Shown: positions 24,364 through 37,082 of the stretch, one piece after another
Layout: every line of letters starts with the position of its first letter
Numbering within the stretch: the stretch's first letter is position 1
NCBI RefSeq assembly: GCF_937616625.2
Contig: NC_065571.1
Location: forward strand, 27,726,201-27,790,200
Length of the DNA stretch: 64,000 nucleotides
Direction of reading: 5' to 3'
From: Mercurialis annua
Lineage: Eukaryota; Streptophyta; Magnoliopsida; Malpighiales; Euphorbiaceae
Notes under the pieces: generated by a model
What the model saw: only the letters and a program-made list of their open reading frames with translations
What the model was told of the DNA's origin: nothing
Databases searched by the model: none
Made by a program: the position numbers and the translations under genes

Positions 24364-24426
24364 AAGACACAACAATACTTAACAGAGTAAACACATAGCA
24401 AGCAATGGCCTTGGTTTGAAACCAAA

Positions 24427-24438
24427 GCTCTGATACCA
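24427..24438 (-). promoter_or_regulatory. Primer-binding site, tRNA-iMet type (element C body 1)
   Basis: Minus-strand TGGTATCAGAGC, 4 nt inside LTR 2. It shows that LTR 2 acts as the 5' LTR for body 1 while also lying 3' of body 2. Confidence 0.92.
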
Positions 24439-24442
24439 AGTT

Positions 24443-27400
24443 TGTCACGACCCATTTTCATGAATCGCGACCGGCGCTAGGGTATGGGTAATGTAGTACC
24501 GAAACCCGTAGCTAGCCTTTCGTTTATCACATAAACACATAAACCTGCAGAAAACCAATGCTCGGGGGCAACCGAGACTTCAGCCTAAAACTAGCAGTTA
24601 TAATATTCAACAGTTAATGTAACATGCTTAATCAAATCCGAGTCTAAAATAGATTTATCATGAATTAATGTAAATAATACAGCATGCCAGAGCAATATAA
24701 CCAGTCGAACCAATCCGAAAAAATAATAATAATAATAAAGACGTCTAGTTACTACTGCGGTCTATGAATAAAACAGTTTTACAGTTCTACTAAAACAAAT
24801 GGAACCTCCGAGGAAAAGTAAAAGCAGCGATCACCAGACTCTCTCAGATCATAACCCTGGGGAAAATTGGGAAAACAACGGGGTCAGATATACTGAGATG
24901 AGTTCATACCACTATCTACATTTATTAAGTGGAAAACCTTTAAAACGTTTAAAGCATTTAATAACAATATTACGAATAATAGTTGGAACCCTAATCCACA
25001 ATTCTACATAAATAACATAATCCAATAGGTCTGGTCCCGAGAGCTGAGCTACACCGAGTTACCACTGACCACACTTATACCAGAGTCCCGAGAGCCGAGC
25101 TACACCGAGTTACTCTACTTGGTCCCGAGAGCTATGCTCACACCGAGTTACCACATTACCATAATTACCTTTTCCAGATCTTTACCGGTGCGCACGCAGT
25201 CCTAATGATGCCCATTAGGTAGCATGTTCCAACTAAGAGCCATAATATAAAAACAGTTCGAAATATACGTACAGTATATATATTTAATATTAAAATAACA
25301 ATTTACTTAATAAAGCGGTAAATAGTAAATATAAACTCACTGCTTGCTAATCCACGTGAAAACCGGCAAGCAACTAATCCTGGTTCGCCTCTGGAGCGCG
25401 AACAATAGACGGGTCTAGACAAATAAAATAATTATTAAAACAGACCCTAACTCTAGAGAGTACTAGACACCACATATGACTAGCACAATTAACACGTAGT
25501 AAATAAACAATCCAAAGTAACACAAATATATCCAAAAGATAATAAAGCCCAATTAATATAAGTCTATTGAGTTCTCGCCTATAATTCAATTTAAAAATAT
25601 TATTTAATAATTTTAAATAATAAATAATTTCCAAATAGTGGGTTAGCCGAGTTACCAATAACTACCAAGCTAACCTCACTTGTCGGGTGACCCAAGTCTA
25701 ACCCTATTCAAAACGTTTATCAAATATAAACCCGAGTTTATATTTATAAAATAATTCCATAAAATAATAAGCCATTTTAAAAGCGGAACTCAATAACTTT
25801 AATTCAAAGTAACCCAAGTTACAACCCCAAAAACTTAGGTTTAATAAATCAAATAAAAGTTCAGGGACCAATTTGCACTTTAACCAATTAGGGACCAAGT
25901 TGTACTTTTGCCAATTAGGGACTAAATTGTACTTTAGTCAATTTGATTTCCAAAAATCAAATTAATTACTTTTATTTATAATTAAAACCAACTATAAAGT
26001 TATCAACCAAAAATCCACTTAATTAAGTTATAAAATAAGTTTAGGGGCTAAATTGTAATTTAGCCAACTTTTGACAAAACGACATTTGAAAGCAAATATA
26101 ACCACCCGAGTAATTATATTAGCTAAAATTATAATTAATTATTGTTTTCATTATTCAATTAGTAAATCAAAAGGGATCCAAGTTATTAGGTAAAGTTAAA
26201 CTTTGAGTATTTATTTGATTTAGCTAAAACATTTTGGTGACCTAGATGGCAATTTGGCCATCTCTTACCTTTTAAATTTAGAATCCCTCCAAGACTCCAT
26301 TTTCTTCATGAATGAGTTACAGAAATCATTGATCATGATTTAAAAGAAACTTCAAACAATAATCTTTACAAACTCTTAATGATTTAACCCAATAATTACT
26401 TAGTTTCGATATGCCACAAACATGAATTCAAAACAAACTCAAAACGTCATCAATCCACCGTGATGATTTGTTCCAAACGATGAACAAAGGTTTCTGGAAA
26501 CGATTAAACGATTCCAAACCGAGTCTAAACAACTAGCAACTAACATACCAAGCGATTTATAACAACTAAATGAATGAATTAAAGCTAAACATTAAGAAAG
26601 GGATCGGCAGCAACCCAAAACAGAACACCAAGATTCAAACATCAAACGTTACTGCCGAACCCAACCTTCAACACGAACATGGAGAACAGAAAGATAACTC
26701 CATGAAATCATAAACTAACAACAACCCAAGAATCTATAACTTCCAAACAATCAAGAACAAGGCAAAATGAAAAGAACTCCACGGCAGTAACCCATGCCAA
26801 ACAAGACAGAATCTAACAAACTTAGAAAACGGAAACCGTACGGCGAATGGAACGAGATCAACGGCGTACCGTTCAGCGAAACTGAGATAGGGAGACGTAG
26901 GGAATTGAGTCCAGAACGTCTGAGATCAAGCGGAATCAATTTCGATCTAGAAACGAAAGAGAACGAACCAAATTACGTAATGTCGTTCATAAGCAAAATC
27001 TGGAAATCCAAGGAATCAGAAAGCTTACCAGAACAGCGACTTTGAAAGAAGATTACGGCTTCGTTTCTCAGCGAAAGAACGAAAGAAAAGTGGCTAGGGC
27101 TACCTTGCAGCGTGATCTAGGTTTTTCATTTAGAAGTCGACTTTAAATAACGAAGGGAAGTGAGCCGTAAATGAGATCGAAAAGGGCCACACGGAAGGGT
27201 CCATGGGCTGTTATGATTCCCGAACGGGAATGGCCTTTCAGGCCATGATTCCCGTTCGGGAATGCCTGGTCTCGAACGAGACCAGGCAAAAAAAATGAGA
27301 TTCCCGAACGGGAATGAATGAAATATTTTTTTTTTATTTTTTGATTTAAAAAAATATAATTGGTTAACCCAATAAATCACACCCAAACCAAACAACTCGA

Positions 27401-27493
27401 ACCAAGCCACTAATATCGAAATTACTTCAAAACGACCGGGAAAAATGTCGGAATTTAAATGAAATAAAATGTAAAATTTTACGGGGTATTACA
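24443..27493 (-). repeat. LTR 2 of element C (middle, apparently chimeric)
   Basis: 3,051-bp LTR between the two bodies. At four sites up to offset ~2138 it matches LTR 3 and not LTR 1. At the dyad cluster (offset ~2850) it has LTR 1's three-ATTCCCG-dyad form and not LTR 3's expanded form. That mosaic is what one crossover between a right-hand and a left-hand LTR would give. Subrepeats lie at 25033-25151. Confidence 0.93.
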
Positions 27494-30400
27494 TTCTCCC
27501 CAACTAATTAAAAATTCGTCCTCGAATTTAAATAAAACTATCGACATACCACAGAACATAAAGTTACACATCCAGTTAAACAAAAAGTACAAAGCCGATA
27601 AGAAAACACATCCACAAGATACCTATCGTAAATTAGGACAACAAAATATAACGAAACTGCACACGACCTCTGTCATTAAATAACAGATCAAAACCAAGAA
27701 ACCAATCCACTGTCGTTGATGGTATTCCATGTCCAACGGCATACGCACGCGCGTAAGCAAAATTTAACAGGCTGCCCCTCAAAACACTTCAAAACCTTCA
27801 GTTGCAAAAACTGAACACATTCAAAGGTCACCAAAGTACTAACACAACTTCCACTAGGCATAACGATAACATAACTCTAGGGCAGTTCAACTAAGATACA
27901 ACAAGCTCTACTACCCAACCCTCGGCTAATATACTAGGATAATTAAGATCCAATCTCCAATCGCATAACCGACACTGGCTCGCAATATAAGCGATCACAA
28001 CACACTTATGCACCAAATCCTGTTTCTAGCAGTAGATGCTCCAACTCATAATAACACAATTTTCAACTGAGAGTCACCATTTCTATACCGGAGTGGTTTC
28101 CAAAACCAGCTCGAAACTCATCTATTACAAAATCTCCAATATCAATACATGGTTAAGCGTTAAGTTCAACTATAGCTCTACAACTCCAAACTCTTTTGCC
28201 TTAAACAAAACAATAACATTGCAATATAGTTGATAAAATCTATCGTTCCTAAACCCTTACTTCCTTTTACTTATAGCATCTCTACTTCAAAATGACCGAT
28301 AACAAACCCAATAACTTCAGAAAATATTTCGGTTCCAAAACAAACATGATAATAATCATCTAATCCTAACGATTGGTACCAGCTCGATAATACTATAAAC
28401 TTGTGAATCCACAACACAAAAACTCATAACGCAATTCAAGGAAAAGCGAATATCTCTCATGAATACAAAATAAATTTTATATCAATTATAAACAATATCC
28501 ATCATAATGATTCTTCCAATCTCTCAGAAACATAACGCCATGACTACTCTGAACATTGACTGCATCTGACAACATAAAATTTGTCACCCTTACCAAGGGT
28601 TCAACAAATGACTCAACGATAACCATTATTACGATAATACCCTCTATAGCAAAATCAATCAACCTATTTTAGTTGTCGAAACCTATTAACCGCGATTTCG
28701 ATCTTTAAATTAACTACCTCATATAACAAAATCAAATTCAAATCCTCAAAATTATTCAATCAATTGACTACAGCCTCGTATACAACGAGAGATCAATACG
28801 ATCAGATTGTTAGTTATGCTCAAAACCAACTCCTGTGGGTATAAAATCTTTTAATATCAAATATTTTATACACAAAAGAATTTCCACTTTGATTAAAAGA
28901 CTCTACGTCTTACACCTCCTTTTCATTCGAAATCAAAATACCCTTACCGTTAAAAAACCATCGGTTTTGCAAACCCTTGAAAAATTTCAAGACCTCCACA
29001 TTTAAATCCGAAATTTCCTATTACTTTCCAATACATTTTGCAAATCTATAAAACAGTTCAATTGACAAAGATTTATGTTCTTTTTAATTCAAACTTACTA
29101 ATATACTTTTTAATAATTTATACTTAAAAAAAAAACAACTGTGGCCGAATTTTCCGTATTCAAATACACATTGATGTTTCAAGCATCCAAAAATTTTTAA
29201 GTCGCTTCTAAATTTTTTTCAAACAAAAACAAAATTGAAGAAATCGCTCAAGCGAAAAATTTATTATCCCTTTTTGAATCAATTTTGACAAAAATTCTCC
29301 ATTTCCTCAGAAAGATAAAATCACCAATGTAAATTTCTTGTTTATAAACATTTCTTATATCAATACACCAAAATTCTTTGGACAATCTCAAATTTGGAAA
29401 GATAGCGTTTCGTTTAAAACAAAAATATAGTGTAAATACACACATGGAGCAAAATCAACATCCTTAATCCACAAATCCTTAATTATCATGAAGCTTACTA
29501 TTCTAAAATACACTATACCGCACATAGCACAACTATATCTCGAATCTCAAAATCATTCTTACTCATAACCACAAGATTCTAATTCTACAGACCAATATCT
29601 TACAACATAAACGTCCAATACCCATCACCATCATCACAGAGTATTTGTCTAGCTACCTTTCGGTAACAGTTTAAAATCATTTGAAATCCAACAACTTTAT
29701 AAATAAATATATCACAATGTGACTCGCGAGTTTGTTTCAAAACATCTTCCTCAAAACAATTTATCGATAAAATCCATTTTACATAATTGTGCGCCAGGGT
29801 GATGACATCTCTCATCCCCAAAGAGTTGCATCCAACCCTAATAATTTCTATGCACGTGATGCATGTACTATTATGCATGTATCAATTATTATCTTATCTT
29901 ATATTTGGAGAACATACTCTGTGTTCAATGCAAATCTATTCGTGACATTCAAAATGCATGTTCATGATATGTCTGGGCACAATTACGTGTTGAAAATATT
30001 TCAAATATTTCGGTAAATCAATCTTTAAAATCCATTTCTCAATAAACATTTGCTAGACGTTACACTCTGTGAGATGCACTCGATGACCTCAAAATATTTC
30101 TCAAAAATTCCTTACTTGCACCTAGCAACATTCGATGCTATACAACAATTCCTCATAACAACTTCATTACAACTCTATTATAAAAAGTAACTAACTAACC
30201 TCAATCCAGACTGAGCATATAACCAAAGAAAATAGCACATAAAATATGTTCCTATAAAATTTACCGCCAGCTCCCGCATCGCATCATCAGACTTGATGGA
30301 AACACCAGTGTATTAATACATCGATCTATCTTTTCGGTTCAGAGTTTTCAATACCCATCCTAGGATAATCAGAAATCATCAACCAATCCAAAGGAAGTAC

Positions 30401-32052
30401 CTCCCTTGTATTCCTCGATATCGAAACCCAAGGGTTTCGATCCACAAAACAGAAATAGTAAAACCCCGCGCAACCCAAAACCGAAACAAAAGGGAAACAA
30501 GATTTAAAAGAAGATCTTACTCAAAGGTCAAAACTATACATCAAGGTAAGCCAACCATAACCACATGATTAGATCATCTCACGTGCTACAGCGCACGAAG
30601 AGACAAAACTAAAACAATCAACTTAGTCCAACAGACAAGCGAGTTAATAAACACAAATTCTGTTCACAAGATAACAAATCTGTAAATCGCAAACCACGTA
30701 ACCATGCCATTGAACACCATTAACTCAAGCATACTTAAAACAAATCAGGATATGCCACAACATTTCCTTGAAATCTCATTACAAATTTACCATGTAATTA
30801 TATCGTCCTTTAATAGTACGCTTCAAAATTCGTTTTAAAATTAAAAATAAATACGAAAATTTTCAAATTTTGCTGAGCCCCAAGGTTAAAACAAAATCAC
30901 ATTTTGTAAAAATCTCTTCTTATTAATCAGTTGCTTTAAAACGGATACCCAAGAATTTCAGACAATAAAATTATCGAGCTAGCCGAGTCATTACAACTAT
31001 CAAGCTCAACTCCTAAATTTTGGTGACCCAAGTCGAACCCAAAACAATCGTTTATAAAACGTATTTAAAATATTTATAAATCCGGAAAAGTATTTTAATA
31101 AAATTTCCATCCCTTCAAATTTTGGGAGCTCAATTTAAACCAACCGCTAAACGGTAATTTAAAACTCAAGTGAGAAATCTTTGATTTCAAACATCTATTC
31201 TGTAAATCCCAAAAATTTAAAATGCTGCCATACTACAGCATGATAAAATAACTTCAACGTTAAATTCTTAAAACAATGACTTATCTCATAAAACATCATT
31301 TGAAACCATCGCTAGTTAACACCAGACCAAACATAATATTTCAAAATATTTACTGGCAACTCAACCAAAAACCATCTTTTTAAGAATTTAGAATTAAACT
31401 TCTCTTATAATTCTATATCGAAATACAAATCGGATAAAACAATATTCTCGATAAAAATCTCTAAATCAACATGTGGTCAAACAATGCATGACCATCAAAC
31501 ACGTTTTAAGGTTTAACCCAAAATCTCTTTAATTGAAAAAATAAGGCTAACGTCCAACATACGATCACATTTAACATCAACAATTGAGGCCAAAGCCAAG
31601 ATGTACTTTATTAACAAGGCAAAAGCAGTTCAACGCATCACGTAAAATAACTGTAACATTACCATAAATTCTAAATCGTTTTAGGCATAAACGACAAGTT
31701 TTATCAAACATCATACCCAAGTATGAGTCTTTAGGAAAATTTACCAACCTATGATTTCCCGAGAAATCAATAGTAATTATAATCACCCAAGTGAAATAAT
31801 CTCTACATGATAAAACACAGCAATTAACATCCAAGTGAAATAAATTGTCAATCAAAGCATCAATACCAAATAAGGACTGACAGACATCACCTATAGGATG
31901 TAGGCTGAAGGTTTGAAAACAAATGATGACGTTTAAAAGACAAGACACGAATCCTAATTCCGCAGTAGTTCCTAAGACACAACAATACTTAACAGAGTAA
32001 ACACATAGCAAGCAATGGCCTTGGTTTGAAACCAAAGCTCTGATACCAAGTT
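27494..32052 (-). other. Body 2 of element C, non-coding
   Basis: 4,559 bp, nearly identical to body 1 (five substitutions noticed), with the same PPT block on the left and leader on the right (AGGAACTACTGC core, minus strand, at 31962-31973). There is no coding capacity. The longest open frame, 31577-32071, is the duplicate of the leader-LTR junction frame in body 1. Confidence 0.85.
32037..32048 (-). promoter_or_regulatory. Primer-binding site, tRNA-iMet type (element C body 2)
   Basis: Minus-strand TGGTATCAGAGC, 4 nt inside LTR 3. This is the PBS belonging to the outermost 5' LTR of the tandem element. Confidence 0.92.
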
Positions 32053-35000
32053 TGTCACGACCCATTTTCATGAATCGCGACCGGCGCTAGGGTATGGGTA
32101 ATGTAGTACCGAAACCCGTAGCTAGCCTTTCGTTTATCACATAAACACATAAACCTGCAGAAAACCAATGCTCGGGGGCAACCGAGACTTCAGCCTAAAA
32201 CTAGCAGTTATAATATTCAACAGTTAATGTAACATGCTTAATCAAATCCGAGTCTAAAATAGATTTATCATGAATTAATGTAAATAATACAGCATGCCAG
32301 AGCAATATAACCAGTCGAACCAATCCGAAAAAATAATAATAATAATAAAGACGTCTAGTTACTACTGCGGTCTATGAATAAAACAGTTTTACAGTTCTAC
32401 TAAAACAAATGGAACCTCCGAGGAAAAGTAAAAGCAGCGATCACCAGACTCTCTCAGATCATAACCCTGGGGAAAATTGGGAAAACAACGGGGTCAGATA
32501 TACTGAGATGAGTTCATACCACTATCTACATTTATTAAGTGGAAAACCTTTAAAACGTTTAAAGCATTTAATAACAATATTACGAATAATAGTTGGAACC
32601 CTAATCCACAATTCTACATAAATAACATAATCCAATAGGTCTGGTCCCGAGAGCTGAGCTACACCGAGTTACCACTGACCACACTTATACCAGAGTCCCG
32701 AGAGCCGAGCTACACCGAGTTACTCTACTTGGTCCCGAGAGCTATGCTCACACCGAGTTACCACATTACCATAATTACCTTTTCCAGATCTTTACCGGTG
32801 CGCACGCAGTCCTAATGATGCCCATTAGGTAGCATGTTCCAACTAAGAGCCATAATATAAAAACAGTTCGAAATATACGTACAGTATATATATTTAATAT
32901 TAAAATAACAATTTACTTAATAAAGCGGTAAATAGTAAATATAAACTCACTGCTTGCTAATCCACGTGAAAACCGGCAAGCAACTAATCCTGGTTCGCCT
33001 CTGGAGCGCGAACAATAGACGGGTCTAGACAAATAAAATAATTATTAAAACAGACCCTAACTCTAGAGAGTACTAGACACCACATATGACTAGCACAATT
33101 AACACGTAGTAAATAAACAATCCAAAGTAACACAAATATATCCAAAAGATAATAAAGCCCAATTAATATAAGTCTATTGAGTTCTCGCCTATAATTCAAT
33201 TTAAAAATATTATTTAATAATTTTAAATAATAAATAATTTCCAAATAGTGGGTTAGCCGAGTTACCAATAACTACCAAGCTAACCTCACTTGTCGGGTGA
33301 CCCAAGTCTAACCCTATTCAAAACGTTTATCAAATATAAACCCGAGTTTATATTTATAAAATAATTCCATAAAATAATAAGCCATTTTAAAAGCGGAACT
33401 CAATAACTTTAATTCAAAGTAACCCAAGTTACAACCCCAAAAACTTAGGTTTAATAAATCAAATAAAAGTTCAGGGACCAATTTGCACTTTAACCAATTA
33501 GGGACCAAGTTGTACTTTTGCCAATTAGGGACTAAATTGTACTTTAGTCAATTTGATTTCCAAAAATCAAATTAATTACTTTTATTTATAATTAAAACCA
33601 ACTATAAAGTTATCAACCAAAAATCCACTTAATTAAGTTATAAAATAAGTTTAGGGGCTAAATTGTAATTTAGCCAACTTTTGACAAAACGACATTTGAA
33701 AGCAAATATAACCACCCGAGTAATTATATTAGCTAAAATTATAATTAATTATTGTTTTCATTATTCAATTAGTAAATCAAAAGGGATCCAAGTTATTAGG
33801 TAAAGTTAAACTTTGAGTATTTATTTGATTTAGCTAAAACATTTTGGTGACCTAGATGGCAATTTGGCCATCTCTTACCTTTTAAATTTAGAATCCCTCC
33901 AAGACTCCATTTTCTTCATGAATGAGTTACAGAAATCATTGATCATGATTTAAAAGAAACTTCAAACAATAATCTTTACAAACTCTTAATGATTTAACCC
34001 AATAATTACTTAGTTTCGATATGCCACAAACATGAATTCAAAACAAACTCAAAACGTCATCAATCCACCGTGATGATTTGTTCCAAACGATGAACAAAGG
34101 TTTCTGGAAACGATTAAACGATTCCAAACCGAGTCTAAACAACTAGCAACTAACATACCAAGCGATTTATAACAACTAAATGAATGAATTAAAGCTAAAC
34201 ATTAAGAAAGGGATCGGCAGCAACCCAAAACAGAACACCAAGATTCAAACATCAAACGTTACTGCCGAACCCAACCTTCAACACGAACATGGAGAACAGA
34301 AAGATAACTCCATGAAATCATAAACTAACAACAACCCAAGAATCTATAACTTCCAAACAATCAAGAACAAGGCAAAATGAAAAGAACTCCACGGCAGTAA
34401 CCCATGCCAAACAAGACAGAATCTAACAAACTTAGAAAACGGAAACCGTACGGCGAATGGAACGAGATCAACGGCGTACCGTTCAGCGAAACTGAGATAG
34501 GGAGACGTAGGGAATTGAGTCCAGAACGTCTGAGATCAAGCGGAATCAATTTCGATCTAGAAACGAAAGAGAACGAACCAAATTACGTAATGTCGTTCAT
34601 AAGCAAAATCTGGAAATCCAAGGAATCAGAAAGCTTACCAGAACAGCGACTTTGAAAGAAGATTACGGCTTCGTTTCTCAGCGAAAGAACGAAAGAAAAG
34701 TGGCTAGGGCTACCTTGCAGCGTGATCTAGGTTTTTCATTTAGAAGTCGACTTTAAATAACGAAGGGAAGTGAGCCGTAAATGAGATCGAAAAGGGCCAC
34801 ACGGAAGGGTCCATGGGCTGTTATGATTCCCGAACGGGAATGGCCTTTCAGGCCATGATTCCCGTTCGGGAATGCCTGGTCTCGAACGAGACCAGGCAAA
34901 AAAAATGAGATTCCCGTTCGGGAATACCAATTCCCGAACGGGAATGAATGAAATATTTTTTTTTTTTATTTTTTGATTTAAAAAAATATAATTGGTTAAC

Positions 35001-35125
35001 CCAATAAATCACACCCAAACCAAACAACTCGAACCAAGCCACTAATATCGAAATTACTTCAAAACGACCGGGAAAAATGTCGGAATTTAAATGAAATAAA
35101 ATGTAAAATTTTACGGGGTATTACA
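32053..35125 (-). repeat. LTR 3 of element C (5' LTR in element orientation)
   Basis: 3,073-bp LTR. It is longer than LTR 2 by 20 bp, from an additional ATTCCCGTTCGGGAAT-type dyad near 34909-34945, and by two T in a T-run. It is followed at once by the right target duplication GCTGC (35126-35130). The rest is nearly identical to LTR 2. Confidence 0.94.
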
Positions 35126-37070
35126 GCTGCGCAGCCAAAAGAAGTTTTAAAATCGTTTTGTTCAGTAAGTAAACTCGGATGTAAAGCCCTGCGACAAATA
35201 GTAAAAGATTCTTAATAAATAAGAATAAAAATTGTAAAAGAACCTCCAATAACAGAATAAAGCCATATTAATAATTTTTGCAGCAAGGCTAATAAAGTTA
35301 AAGGAGAATGTGAATAAGGAATTATCGCCGGAAAGTATACGCAGATAAGCTGCGATGCACTAGCAATATTTTAAGGATATAGTATTTATCCTTATGCAAG
35401 AGTAAAGGGTGAAATGACAGAGAGTCGTGTTAGGCTAAAGAAATGTAACAAGTACATAAGGATGGTATATGATTATTCTTATGTGGAAATAGATGAAGTG
35501 ACAATCTGAAGTTATAATTGGAGGAGAGAGATTAACAGTAAGGAGAATGGGAAGATGGTAGTATGAATGATGAACATTAAGTGATATTTTAAGGATATAT
35601 AACCTTATTAGAATCAGTGTTCAAAGACACAGAAATAGAAAAGGAAGGAATATGAAACGACGAAGCAGACGATTTTGCAAAACGTGAAGGTTTAAGGTTT
35701 GATAGAATAAGAGAGATGATGATGCTATATGACTGCTATTAAGTAAAGTTACTAATATCATCATTAAGAGTTAGAAGTTGTGTTAACAAAAAGGGAGAAA
35801 GATTAAGCGTAAAATTCTAACATAAGGAAAAGACACACGTATAGGCATACGTATCAGTAAATGTAAGAATGATGAAATATATGAAAGAAAGTATAATGAG
35901 GAAACTCATATACCCTCAAAATTTTACAAGATGATTAGAGATATGAAAAGTTTTAGAGATATGCAAGAAGGATTATCGGAAGAAAGCAGCAGTATTAGAG
36001 CTATTATAGATAGAAGAAGGACGTAATGAATACAGTAAGTAAAGAATTAAGTGATACTTCATTGTTATTGGATAGACGGGAGTGAACTGTATCTAAGGAG
36101 TCGCGATGATATACGAATGAGAGGTGGTGTTAGTATAAAGAAATTAAGTTATTAAGGATCTACTGAGTATATTAAGGATGAAAGTTAAAGATGAAGTTAA
36201 TTAAAGGTTAAAGATAAGTCAATAGAAGATTCGAGGCGAACCTCAAAGGAGCAACTAAAGAGAAGAGAACAGAATAAGAATATGAGTTGTACTAAAAGGC
36301 AACTGTACAAGTCATACGACTAAAAGTAACGTAAAATAAAACGTTTAAGACAATGGTAAGGGATGAAGAATCATGACCGACAAAACGACGTGAAGTTCAT
36401 AATAGATTAGAGGAGCAAATGAAAGAGAAATGGAAGATAGTGATAAATGTATCAAGTTTAGCTACGTTAAGAGAAAGTGAAAATATTTAAAATAATGCAA
36501 GTCGAGAAAGATTAATAATGCGAAATGAGATGTCAGATAATGATAGAAAGGAGTAAGAAATGACAAGGACCAGTAAGAAAGGACAGTGATAATTACAGAT
36601 GATAATAAAGATCATAACTGCAGGTTGTGATTGCGAGACAAGATATTCATAGTAATATGAACAAAGTAAGTATGTCAGTAAGGATGGAAATGGCGCGTCG
36701 TGACCATTTACGTAGAAAGAAGACTAGTAGCAACCTATAGCTACTAAGAATGAAATGAGGAAACGAGAGAACATTAAATTGTGATTAGCGACAACTAGGT
36801 AGCAATGATGCAAGGACTACAATATCAAGAATACGTCCAAGGATCATATTGTTTCGGGAAAGATAATAGATAAGGCGAAGGTACCAGTAAGAGAATTCTC
36901 GACGATGTGATGGCAAGCAACTATACAAAGACAGAAAGTTATGAGAAGAGAAATAAAAGTTAAAGTACAAGAAAAGATACAACTAATATGTATTAATGGA
37001 CGCTAAGGAGGCAATAAGGATAAGTTAAGATCTCAACAAGATTTATGAAAATTCGAGGACGAATTTTTAT
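35126..37070 (+). other. Non-coding, purine-rich body of element B, right of the C insertion
   Basis: After the GCTGC duplication, 1.9 kb of sequence very rich in A and G on the plus strand, with dense stops and no pol motif. It includes GAGGACGAATTTTTA at about 37054-37068, the block also found before the 3' LTRs of C, E and F. The purine bias is opposite in character to the A+C bias of element C's body on the same strand. Confidence 0.75.
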
Positions 37071-37082
37071 AAGGGGGAAGAA
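37071..37082 (+). promoter_or_regulatory. Polypurine tract of element B
   Basis: AAGGGGGAAGAA lies directly before the 3' LTR start TGTAATACCCC. This is the standard place for the plus-strand primer. Confidence 0.88.

Larger units (their letters stand above)
19884..24442 (-). other. Body 1 of element C, non-coding
   Basis: 4,559 bp with no gag or pol similarity in any frame. The longest open stretch (164 codons at 23967-24461, minus) spans the leader and LTR junction and matches no Gag. The plus strand is rich in A and C, so the element's sense strand is rich in T and G. It starts with a PPT block (plus-strand TTCTCCCC at 19884) and ends with the leader and PBS. I saw five substitutions from body 2: near 20164, 21123, 21795, 22738 and 23202. 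Confidence 0.85.
16832..35125 (-). mobile_element. Element C: three-LTR tandem non-autonomous retrotransposon (LARD-like)
   Basis: An 18.3-kb minus-strand insertion in element B, flanked by a perfect 5-bp target duplication GCTGC (16827-16831 and 35126-35130). It contains three near-identical LTRs (16832-19883, 24443-27493, 32053-35125) alternating with two near-identical 4,559-bp bodies (19884-24442, 27494-32052). Each body has a tRNA-iMet PBS at its right end and a purine tract at its left end, as required for the minus orientation. Neither body encodes gag or pol. Long LTRs with a large non-coding body match large retrotransposon derivatives (LARDs). One insertion duplication flanks the whole set, which points to one insertion followed by unequal exchange between LTRs, not to two insertions. 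Confidence 0.93.

Noticed and set aside
23967..24461. 164-codon frame at the right end of body 1 of C (duplicated at 31577-32071)
   Set aside because: It crosses the LTR end, PBS and leader, has no similarity to Gag and no suitable context. Its duplication merely follows the duplicated body.
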